From positions 1,518,653-1,582,652 of the forward strand of contig NW_019091405.1 in the NCBI RefSeq assembly GCF_001949145.1: a DNA stretch of 64,000 nucleotides, written 5' to 3'. The position numbers were made by a program, and so were the translations under genes. The notes under the pieces are model-generated. The model was not told the origin of the DNA. It worked only from the letters and a program-made list of their open reading frames with translations, and did not search any database. Below, piece after piece: positions 63,501-64,000 of the stretch (positions are counted from its first letter, which is position 1; each line of letters begins with the position of its first letter). The DNA comes from Acanthaster planci. Its lineage: Eukaryota > Echinodermata > Asteroidea > Valvatida > Acanthasteridae.

Positions 63501-63786
63501 TATCTTGACTAGTCACTCAAACATGGCCTGAAGGTGTAAAGGGGATTTTGATGTCTCCGCGGAGCATTGTCTTTGATCTTCAAAGAGCCCTCTCAGCATC
63601 TTTGAAGTGCAGGTGAGAGAAAAGAAACTGCGACACCTTTCATCAGCTTGCAGAGCTCGATAAAGTGCAGTGTTGATGTAATAGCGTAACTCTCCCCCCC
63701 AGATTGACATGGACAAGATGCCTCTGGGGAAATTATCTCGCAGCCAGATACAAAATGCCTATTCCGTCCTGACGGAGCTTCAAACA
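3399..63786 (+). CDS. PARP1: PARP1, poly(ADP-ribose) polymerase 1 (gene-level entry; 16 exons, 3' part outside window)
   Basis: PARP1 binds DNA strand breaks in the nucleus and uses NAD+ to build poly(ADP-ribose) on itself, histones and repair factors. Joining the exons listed separately gives about 701 codons with matching phases throughout (numbering from exon 1b). Domains in order: zinc finger 1 (ligands C23, C26, H55, C58), zinc finger 2 (C121, C124, H157, C160), bipartite NLS with an embedded DEPD (202-218), zinc finger 3 (C284, C287, C301, C311), BRCT (about 366-466), WGR (about 521-632, motif SWGRVGT) and the start of the helical domain (about 640-701, [16 protein letters not shown]). 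This is the PARP1 order; PARP2 and PARP3 lack the fingers and BRCT. The ADP-ribosyltransferase domain should follow beyond 64000. Identification rests on domain order and residue-level similarity to vertebrate PARP1 from memory. Introns range from 102 bp to 38,166 bp. Confidence 0.97.
3522..4184. promoter_or_regulatory. Spacer between alternative first exons; possible promoter of exon 1b
   Basis: If exon 1a is used this is intron; if exon 1b has its own start, its promoter and 5' UTR are here. The segment is AT-rich in the middle (3760-3930) and has CpG-containing words (CGCCCGCGCAG, TTCGCGGCAAATTCGCG) at 4005-4090. An ORF opening at 4030 overlaps exon 1b in another frame. Confidence 0.35.
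4185..4310 (+). CDS. PARP1: PARP1 alternative first coding exon 1b (N-terminal half of zinc finger 1)
   Basis: Forty-two codons from an ATG with G at -3 and G at +4 to KMVQ before the donor GTAAGC, phase 0. It contains [10 protein letters not shown], zinc ligands C23 and C26 and LRMAKMVQ, nearly the vertebrate PARP1 sequence at this point, so this is probably the ancestral first exon. An overlapping out-of-frame ORF opens upstream at 4030 and several other ATGs precede the start, so a transcript beginning far upstream would translate 1b poorly. A transcription start close to the exon is therefore more likely. Confidence 0.88.
4520..7165 (+). mobile_element. Non-LTR retrotransposon (CR1/L2-like LINE), 5'-truncated and degenerate
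   Basis: In PARP1 intron 1, same strand. Reading through several frames: the C-terminal end of an APE-type endonuclease ([20 protein letters not shown], near 4660-4720); a [13 protein letters not shown] linker (5090-5160); reverse transcriptase start ([16 protein letters not shown], 5670-5720, then an in-frame stop); [20 protein letters not shown] (5880-5940); [13 protein letters not shown] (6055-6090); catalytic FADD in a shifted frame (about 6146-6157); and a C-terminal GPRLWNSL segment (6868-6891). Most of the endonuclease is missing. Frame changes and stops make it inactive. The clade call rests on motif style only; the 3' boundary is approximate. Confidence 0.88.
7166..7266 (+). other. 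End of intron 1 and acceptor of exon 2
   Basis: A pyrimidine-rich run (TTTTCTTTCTGTTTTTC, about 7230-7250) leads to the acceptor TGTGCAG at 7260-7266. Confidence 0.6.
7267..7360 (+). CDS. PARP1: PARP1 exon 2 (C-terminal half of zinc finger 1)
   Basis: Follows acceptor TGTGCAG and ends in phase 1 before GTAAG. It encodes [18 protein letters not shown] and supplies zinc ligands H55 and C58. The base-stacking loop keeps the phenylalanine equivalent to human F44, but the human V48 position is Q50 here. The exon starts in phase 0, matching both first exons. Confidence 0.95.
7714..8050 (+). repeat. Dispersed repeat R1, internally deleted copy
   Basis: Starts near TATCTGCCTTGAGCAGAAGC, contains CCCCCTCATTGGTTGAAAAG, then GGAGCCTCCATTG and GCGCCCTCTCTTGGTC, and a tail with GTGTGACGTCATT. 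Compared with the copy at 15781-16200 it lacks about 200 bp of the middle. The family was defined from copies within this window. Confidence 0.7.
8326..8460 (+). repeat. Second copy of the R1 tail
   Basis: Repeats the order of the 7915-8050 segment: ATAGAGTA-CAAAGTGTGACG, TGGAGTATGCACRYG, GGTTCA-RCRCTGGTT, CTTTTGC-CCATA. The two tails are about 415 bp apart in direct orientation. Confidence 0.7.
8461..8920. other. Intron 2 DNA without a recognised feature
   Basis: ORFs here have no domain and no splice support. The last 8 bases are the left TSD of the adjacent hAT element. Confidence 0.4.
8921..9406 (-). mobile_element. Non-autonomous hAT-type element, copy 1 (486 bp)
   Basis: Ends are TAGGGATTTGCCGAATAT and GACTCAGCCCTA, flanked by a perfect 8-bp duplication GTAATAGA (8913-8920 and 9407-9414). 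An 8-bp TSD and YAGGG ends are typical of the hAT superfamily. The termini are rich in the palindromic word GAATATTCGAATA. No transposase ORF. It is inverted relative to copies 2 and 3. Located in PARP1 intron 2. Confidence 0.9.
9521..9690 (+). CDS. PARP1: PARP1 exon 3 (linker and first half of zinc finger 2)
   Basis: Follows acceptor TTACACAG, runs from phase 1 to phase 0. It encodes the [10 protein letters not shown] linker and the start of zinc finger 2, [16 protein letters not shown], with ligands C121 and C124. The EYAKSN motif is shared with finger 1. The donor lies inside a copy of the abundant palindrome: AAG/GTACATGTAT. Confidence 0.96.
9850..10480 (-). mobile_element. LINE 3' fragment on the minus strand
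   Basis: Minus-strand translation of 10257-10463 contains [20 protein letters not shown] and [10 protein letters not shown], the pattern found near the C-terminus of many LINE reverse transcriptases. The opposite end carries ATTCAAGATTCAAGATACTT followed by TATTG, common at LINE/SINE 3' ends. The body is heavily decayed. Lies in PARP1 intron 3. Confidence 0.7.
10558..10769 (+). CDS. PARP1: PARP1 exon 4 (second half of zinc finger 2)
   Basis: Follows acceptor CACTTCAG. It encodes the rest of zinc finger 2 with the motif [10 protein letters not shown] (ligands H157 and C160), then a linker ending KEKFPT. I chose the donor at 10770 (AC/GTACGG, phase 2) rather than the GT four bases downstream because only it keeps the frame into exon 5 and gives the NLS. 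Confidence 0.94.
10770..11121 (+). other. PARP1 intron 4
   Basis: A 352-bp intron bounded by GTACGG and CCCACAG. No internal feature recognised. Confidence 0.6.
11122..11203 (+). CDS. PARP1: PARP1 exon 5 (bipartite nuclear localisation signal)
   Basis: Follows acceptor CTCCCACAG; phase 2 in, phase 0 out before GTAACT. It encodes [18 protein letters not shown], two basic clusters separated by an acidic spacer, the architecture of the vertebrate PARP1 NLS. The spacer carries DEPD (11147-11158, residues 210-213), almost exactly where vertebrate PARP1 has its caspase site DEVD. Confidence 0.94.
11204..12426 (+). other. PARP1 intron 5
   Basis: A 1.2-kb intron. No repeat family or ORF with a recognisable product was found. 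Confidence 0.5.
12427..12543 (+). CDS. PARP1: PARP1 exon 6 (start of zinc finger 3 region)
   Basis: Follows acceptor TTTTCATGCAG; phase 0 to phase 0, donor GTAGGT. It encodes the helical lead-in of the PARP1-specific third zinc finger ([12 protein letters not shown], then [10 protein letters not shown] and VPAGESK). Confidence 0.94.
12701..13298. mobile_element. Non-autonomous TTAA-flanked DNA transposon, copy 1
   Basis: Starts TTAACCACTCCCTGCCGGG and ends CCTGGCAGCAAGTGGTTAA: imperfect terminal inverted repeats bounded by TTAA, as in piggyBac- or Kolobok-type insertions. The interior repeats the word AACAAAAGA several times and has no transposase. It closely matches 20565-21127. In PARP1 intron 6. 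Confidence 0.85.
13299..14081 (+). other. Rest of PARP1 intron 6
   Basis: Contains a perfect 16-bp inverted pair TCTTGTGGAAAGGTCT (13618-13633) and its complement (13842-13857), 208 bp apart. No gene seen. The acceptor of exon 7 is at 14080-14081. Confidence 0.5.
14082..14281 (+). CDS. PARP1: PARP1 exon 7 (zinc finger 3 core)
   Basis: Follows acceptor ATCTTCAG and ends in phase 2 before GTAAG. It holds the four cysteines of the PARP1 zinc-ribbon finger in spacing C-x2-C-x13-C-x9-C (C284, C287, C301, C311) with the SSWTKC motif. This finger mediates interdomain contacts needed for DNA-dependent activation in characterised PARP1 proteins. Confidence 0.95.
14560..14640 (+). CDS. PARP1: PARP1 exon 8 (end of zinc finger 3 and linker to BRCT)
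   Basis: Follows acceptor CTCTCCAG, runs from phase 2 to phase 2 before GTAAG. It encodes [19 protein letters not shown], the end of the zinc finger 3 fold, then a short Gly/Ala/Pro linker, shorter than the Ala/Ser-rich linker of mammalian PARP1. The preceding intron is only 278 bp. Confidence 0.93.
14641..15260 (+). other. First part of PARP1 intron 8
   Basis: Nothing recognisable apart from a short G-run and C-run at 14970-15010. Confidence 0.4.
15261..15386. mobile_element. Long palindrome (54-bp arms, 18-bp loop), foldback MITE-like
   Basis: Left arm 15261-15314 begins ATAGAGG and ends TTTTGTTCCACAGGG; right arm 15333-15386 begins CCCTGTGGAACAAAA and ends CCTCTAT. The arms pair over their whole length with few mismatches. 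The arms include AAGATGGC and CAGGCCAG. No TSD was defined with confidence. Confidence 0.85.
15549..15715 (+). CDS. PARP1: PARP1 exon 9 (BRCT domain, first half)
   Basis: Follows acceptor TTACTACAG; phase 2 to phase 1. It encodes the first half of the BRCT domain, including [10 protein letters not shown] and [20 protein letters not shown], the beta-alpha-beta start with the conserved GG turn. In PARP1 the BRCT domain lies in the automodification region. Confidence 0.93.
15781..16200 (-). repeat. Dispersed repeat R1, fullest copy, inverted
   Basis: On the minus strand it reads CTTGAGCAGAAGCACCCCC, CTCATCGGTTGAAAAGAGCC, TCCGCTCC-AGT-GGAACAAA, AGGGGTTCTTGCACGC-type and AAGAAAGACAG blocks in reverse order, then GCGCCCTCTCTTGGTC. 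It shares blocks with 7714-8050, 16461-17450 and 19260-19520. Small ORFs inside it look like repeat-derived frames, not a gene. Confidence 0.7.
16461..17450 (+). repeat. Dispersed repeat R1, copy with interrupted or diverged middle
   Basis: Starts CTATCTGCCTTGAGCAGAAG and CCCCCTCATTGGGTTGAAAG (16463-16505); the terminal block GGAGCCTCCATTGGTAAG-AA then GCGCCCTCTCTTGGTCC is at 17400-17440. The sequence between may be the diverged middle or a separate insertion; a 111-codon ORF in it has no recognised domain. Confidence 0.5.
17655..18008 (+). mobile_element. tRNA-derived SINE, family 2, plus-strand copy
   Basis: Head resembles a tRNA promoter: A-box-like TGGCCGCATGG (17665-17675) and degenerate B-box GGTCCCAATCC (17708-17718). 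The body contains GACCTTGAGCAAGTCACTTT and a tail of TATTATTATT. It is related to the reverse complement of 34514-34860. In PARP1 intron 9. Confidence 0.8.
18256..18501. mobile_element. Long-TIR MITE with 4-bp TSD, copy 1 (246 bp)
   Basis: Starts GGGTAATACCAGAAATTAGG and ends GGGAACTACCC, with inverted interior blocks TGTCCCTGTCACATTTGAC and TCAGATGTAACACGGACAC. Flanked by TTAT on both sides (18252-18255 and 18502-18505). No ORF. In PARP1 intron 9. Confidence 0.88.
18730..18878 (+). CDS. PARP1: PARP1 exon 10 (BRCT domain, second half)
   Basis: Follows acceptor CAATGCAG; phase 1 to phase 0, donor GTAAGT. It encodes [29 protein letters not shown] and the ending HSIASWGSD, which aligns with the end of the vertebrate BRCT region (SPWGAE). 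Confidence 0.94.
19260..19520 (+). repeat. Dispersed repeat R1, middle section
   Basis: Contains TCCGCTCCGAGTAGGAACAA, TTTGACGCTGAGTACG, CGCGTGCAAGAACCCTGTTG and TCTGTCTTTCTTTCGC, which match the reverse complement of 15940-16160 block by block. It lies 3.2 kb from and inverted to that copy. Confidence 0.7.
20565..21127. mobile_element. Non-autonomous TTAA-type DNA transposon, copy 2
   Basis: Aligns along its length with 12701-13298: GGGGAGCCC, AACAAAAGACCG, ACAAAAGACTGAGCTGCTGG, CAAAGCTCTCC-type, GAATTTT-GAAAACGG and the end AGCAGCAAGTGGTTAA. The right TIR and TTAA are intact; the left TIR is not recognisable, so the left boundary is approximate. In PARP1 intron 10. Confidence 0.82.
21845..22125 (+). 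mobile_element. tRNA-derived SINE, family 1, plus-strand copy
   Basis: A-box-like TTGGTGTGGTGG (21856-21867) and B-box GGTTCG-TTTTT-GAATCC (21893-21909, with an insertion), then a body with GGTCCACATGTGGATT, AGTCCCTACCTGATGCC and TCTCCTCTCTACAGGTTTC, and a 3' tail of AATAATAAT. Two minus-strand copies share this order. It ends just before exon 11. Confidence 0.82.
22172..22244 (+). CDS. PARP1: PARP1 exon 11 (BRCT-WGR linker)
   Basis: A 73-bp exon after acceptor TTTGAAG, phase 0 in, phase 1 out before GTATAT. It encodes [20 protein letters not shown], a poorly conserved linker. Support comes from reading frame, flanking splice sites and its place between well-supported exons; the pyrimidine tract is weak, so this is among the least certain exons. 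Confidence 0.78.
22886..22975 (+). CDS. PARP1: PARP1 exon 12 (linker leading into WGR)
   Basis: Follows acceptor GTGGACAG, phase 1 in, phase 1 out before GTAAG. It encodes a basic/small-residue linker and [14 protein letters not shown], which closely matches the vertebrate PARP1 segment just before the WGR domain. The next coding exon is 38 kb away. Confidence 0.94.
23560..24560. repeat. Weak inverted repeat pair
   Basis: CTTACTCCTTGTRTTTAATAG followed by C-CCATG occurs at 24508-24540 on the plus strand and around 23582-23621 on the minus strand. About 30 of 40 bases match. They may be the two ends of one decayed element or two copies of a repeat. Confidence 0.4.
26679..26747. repeat. Hairpin with 21-bp arms
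   Basis: GGATATGATGTTTTGAACACC (split here as arms 26679-26699) is followed after 27 bases by its near-perfect complement (26727-26747, two mismatches). The loop contains GGGCATGC. Confidence 0.8.
26772..27060 (-). mobile_element. tRNA-derived SINE, family 1, minus-strand copy with good A and B boxes
   Basis: On the minus strand: A-box TTGGCAAAGTGGTT, B-box GGGTTCTAATCCC, then CTCAGTCCACATGTGGATTT, AGTCCCTACCTGATTCCGTG and a tail of ATTATT units. Best-preserved head of the three copies. In intron 12. Confidence 0.87.
27684..27706. repeat. GA microsatellite
   Basis: A run of AGAGAGAGAGAG-type dinucleotides in intron 12. Confidence 0.9.
33000..33070. repeat. TACATG tandem patch
   Basis: Consecutive TACATG units (about 33014-33036), then further TACATGTA words at 33043 and 33061. 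This is the densest cluster of the palindrome that recurs throughout the introns. Confidence 0.85.
34514..34860 (-). mobile_element. tRNA-derived SINE, family 2, minus-strand copy
   Basis: On the minus strand: A-box TGGCCTAGTGG (34843-34853) followed by TTAGGGTTTGTAACTTCTGA, B-box GGGTTCGAATCC (34799-34810), a body with GTGATCTTGGGCAAGTCACT, TACCCAGGAGTAAATGG-type sequence and a 3' end in (ATT)n. A and B boxes are close to RNA polymerase III consensus. The plus-strand ORF across it is not a gene. Confidence 0.87.
39393..40637 (-). CDS. Class A (rhodopsin-type) G-protein-coupled receptor, probable peptide receptor, single exon
   Basis: An uninterrupted 414-codon frame encodes a complete seven-helix receptor. 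Helices are roughly at residues 107-131, 143-166, 178-206, 224-244, 263-290, 314-338 and 353-377. Class A signatures: GNLLV with N124, LAVVD with D153, the disulfide pair C181/C249, DRY at 205-207, W231, CWMP at 328-331 and NPILY at 370-374. The N-terminal tail has four N-glycosylation sequons (N56, N75, N86, N95) and no obvious signal peptide; the C-tail has cysteines that could be palmitoylated. Translation may start at M1 or at M21/M30 (40550), because residues 17-21 come from a TACATGTA repeat; an in-frame TAA precedes M1. The sequence resembles neuropeptide-type receptors, but ligand and subfamily are unassigned; a lineage-expanded orphan receptor like those of sea urchins is possible. 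It lies antisense inside PARP1 intron 12. No poly(A) signal was identified. Confidence 0.93.
   Translation of the reverse strand: MRKHKRFCVWQFCLDATCTCMRETLILARMTEALTPAAMTSFPMTLPTGDALPLLNSTDMGFDKYAPSLAQENGNNTQVVSITFRNETLLQTRGNLTSHVGSGWSMTVNIVLMAFFMVAGILGNLLVIMVYLRNRWKRQSTANYFLCSLAVVDLIVCTVAIPIQLHLECSAVSRLVVALECAVFAYVWHVVMFTSAWMLVGISVDRYYCLCRPFNRRTQVRRVTYTILFIWSFTIVVSIPFSLLFEDQCRYDNIGKLPARLGVAMADSLISLLIPLFIIAMAYLKIFYVISQRNNDTQNESHGQKIMHHTRFIVAKRLLLVIGAFVLCWMPRMIAEIYSATLEPDVNVSLEKQALYICQTIVPYFNSILNPILYSLINPRFRHECQRLLLTCFGKVLPMPAAAAKYTCRSSSAL
41407..41653. mobile_element. Long-TIR MITE with 4-bp TSD, copy 2 (247 bp)
   Basis: Starts GGGTAATTCCGGAAATTAGG and ends CTGGAATTACCC; inverted interior blocks GTGTCCCCGTTACATCTGAC and CAGATGTGACGGGGACAC. 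Flanked by TTGA on both sides (41403-41406 and 41654-41657). Best-preserved copy. In intron 12. Confidence 0.92.
42731..43189 (+). mobile_element. Non-autonomous hAT-type element, copy 2
   Basis: Begins TCGGGCTGAGTCAGTTTGAA and ends GATATTCTTAACAGCACTAA. It matches copy 3 and the reverse complement of copy 1 across the interior (GACTGGCAGATTGTTGATGA, AACAAGCCTCCATAGTGCAA). Flanks GTAATGTA and ATAATGTA agree at 7 of 8 bases. No ORF. Confidence 0.85.
43800..44215. repeat. A/C-rich, strand-asymmetric block
   Basis: For about 400 bp the plus strand is strongly biased to A and C with recurring words AACCCA, CCAACC, CCAAG and CTCAA. It has no long ORF and looks like a degraded short tandem repeat. 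Confidence 0.5.
51052..51213. repeat. 81-bp tandem duplication, recent
   Basis: Units 51052-51132 and 51133-51213 contain TTTTGCTTTGAAATCACTTG, GTCCTCCACGACTGCTGG and GACAAGTCAGTTAT and differ at only two or three positions. Confidence 0.95.
54098..54385 (-). other. Candidate Cys-rich coding exon, unrecognised
   Basis: A 95-codon minus-strand frame in a locally GC-richer patch. Cysteines at 3, 9, 20, 34, 35, 37, 54 and 64, with the cluster SACCQCHQ; rich in arginine and aromatic residues. A possible acceptor (TTCAAG/GAGGCTGTGCGAC) lies inside, so the exon could be residues 16 onward with the stop at the 3' end. I recognise no family. It may be chance. Confidence 0.25.
55469..56179 (+). mobile_element. 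Non-autonomous hAT-type element, copy 3, carrying a nested insertion
   Basis: Ends TAGGGCTGAGTCAATTC and GATATTCGGCACAGCCCTG; flanked by a perfect 8-bp duplication CTGAGGTT (55461-55468 and 56180-56187). After removing the 234-bp nested MITE and its 4-bp duplication, 473 bp remain, close to copies 1 and 2. Confidence 0.92.
55574..55807. mobile_element. Long-TIR MITE with 4-bp TSD, copy 3 (234 bp), nested in hAT copy 3
   Basis: Starts GGGTTATTCCAGAAATTAGG and ends CTGGAATTACCC, flanked by ATAT on both sides (55570-55573 and 55808-55811). The same site is uninterrupted in hAT copies 1 and 2, so those show the pre-insertion state. Confidence 0.93.
61142..61274 (+). CDS. PARP1: PARP1 exon 13 (WGR domain, first part)
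   Basis: Follows acceptor GATGTGCAG; phase 1 to phase 2, donor GTGAGG. It encodes [20 protein letters not shown] and [11 protein letters not shown], the first strands of the WGR domain. The phase agrees with exon 12 despite the 38,166-bp intron, so the gene continues across it. Confidence 0.96.
61377..61578 (+). CDS. PARP1: PARP1 exon 14 (WGR domain, signature motif)
   Basis: Follows acceptor TCAACAG, only 102 bp after exon 13. It encodes [19 protein letters not shown], the WGR signature, then [27 protein letters not shown]. In characterised PARP1 the WGR Trp and Arg link the DNA break, zinc finger 1 and the catalytic part; both are present. Ends in phase 0. Confidence 0.97.
61665..61945 (-). 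mobile_element. tRNA-derived SINE, family 1, minus-strand copy in intron 14
   Basis: Minus strand shows A-box-like TTGATGTAATGGTTA, B-box GGGTTCAATTACC, then CTCGGTCCACATGTGGAATG, AGTCCCTACCTGATTCAGTG, CTCACTGTCTCCTCTTTACA and the family ending CCAAGGAATCC-complement block near 61690. It lies just downstream of exon 14. Confidence 0.85.
62253..62428. repeat. 57-bp minisatellite, about three units, in a CT-rich tract
   Basis: Units at 62253-62309, 62310-62366 and 62367-62428 each contain CCAT-CATT-TAGTTCCTTG, TTCCAT-GTTC-CTGCTTC and TTTTTCCTTGCTT. The third is longer through a T-run. Confidence 0.85.
62947..63069 (+). CDS. PARP1: PARP1 exon 15 (start of helical regulatory domain)
   Basis: Follows acceptor TTGTTTCCAG; 41 codons, phase 0, donor GTGAGC. 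It encodes [20 protein letters not shown] and KKTMVEFE, the first helices of the PARP regulatory (helical) domain, which blocks NAD+ access until DNA is bound. Confidence 0.96.
63070..63702 (+). other. PARP1 intron 15
   Basis: No feature beyond a short TATTATTATT run near 63380 and repeated GTAACAG/CAACAGT words at 63430-63480. Confidence 0.5.
63703..63786 (+). CDS. PARP1: PARP1 exon 16 (helical regulatory domain; last exon in window)
   Basis: Follows a C-rich acceptor (CCCCCCAG); 28 codons, donor GTAAGT. It encodes [19 protein letters not shown] and SVLTELQT, a highly conserved helical-domain stretch. The remaining helical domain and the catalytic domain with its H-Y-E residues are not in the window. 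Confidence 0.96.
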
Positions 63787-64000
63787 GTAAGTTATTGTCA
63801 GCCTTTCCATCCTATCAAGGTTTTGAAGTCCTTGTGTATTTTGGACAGTGTTTGTTCATTGGCTAATAGTACAGGCCGGGGGCTGTTCTTACAGGTTTTT
63901 GGTAGGCAAATCATGACCAAAAGTATCCCTTTAAGATTTAATTTACACTGGGTGCACCTTCACTTAGCTTAATTCCACTCAGAGTTGAATTAACAGAAAA
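63787..64000 (+). other. Start of PARP1 intron 16, cut by window edge
   Basis: Begins with the donor GTAAGT. No further exon is visible before the window ends. Confidence 0.6.

Noticed and set aside
1-64000. CRISPR arrays, operons or bacterial-type genes
   Set aside because: No regularly spaced direct repeats and no long prokaryotic ORFs; the exon-intron structure is clearly eukaryotic.

Overview
The window is animal nuclear DNA. Protein-coding sequence occurs as short exons with GT-AG junctions separated by long AT-rich introns, and the rest is largely dispersed repeats (LINE, SINE and short non-autonomous DNA transposons). The coding sequence looks like a non-vertebrate deuterostome, probably a marine invertebrate such as an echinoderm. 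That is inference from protein similarity and from the very frequent palindrome TACATGTA in the non-coding DNA; the species cannot be fixed from sequence alone.

One gene dominates. From 3399 to the right edge the plus strand carries the 5' two-thirds of PARP1, the nuclear poly(ADP-ribose) polymerase that senses DNA breaks. I could place 16 successive coding exons whose phases join without a break into about 701 codons: zinc finger 1, zinc finger 2, a bipartite nuclear localisation signal, zinc finger 3, BRCT, WGR and the start of the helical regulatory domain. The rest of the regulatory domain and the ADP-ribosyltransferase domain lie beyond base 64000. Two different first coding exons (3399-3521 and 4185-4310) each encode half of zinc finger 1 and end in the same phase, so the gene may make two N-terminal isoforms.

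Layout: 1-3398 is upstream DNA with degenerate repeats. 3399-22975 holds exons 1a/1b to 12, with a 5'-truncated LINE in intron 1, a second LINE fragment on the minus strand in intron 3, and many repeats. 22976-61141 is a single 38-kb intron. Within it, on the opposite strand at 39393-40637, sits an intact single-exon rhodopsin-class GPCR, probably a peptide receptor. 61142-63786 holds exons 13 to 16.

The repeats can be sorted into families by terminal repeats and target-site duplications (TSDs): three hAT-type elements with 8-bp TSDs; three ~245-bp elements with long terminal inverted repeats and 4-bp TSDs, one nested inside a hAT element; a ~600-bp TTAA-flanked element pair; two tRNA-derived SINE families; and a mosaic dispersed repeat with several copies between 1.8 and 20 kb. 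PARP1 and the GPCR have no obvious functional link; the GPCR looks like a nested gene.
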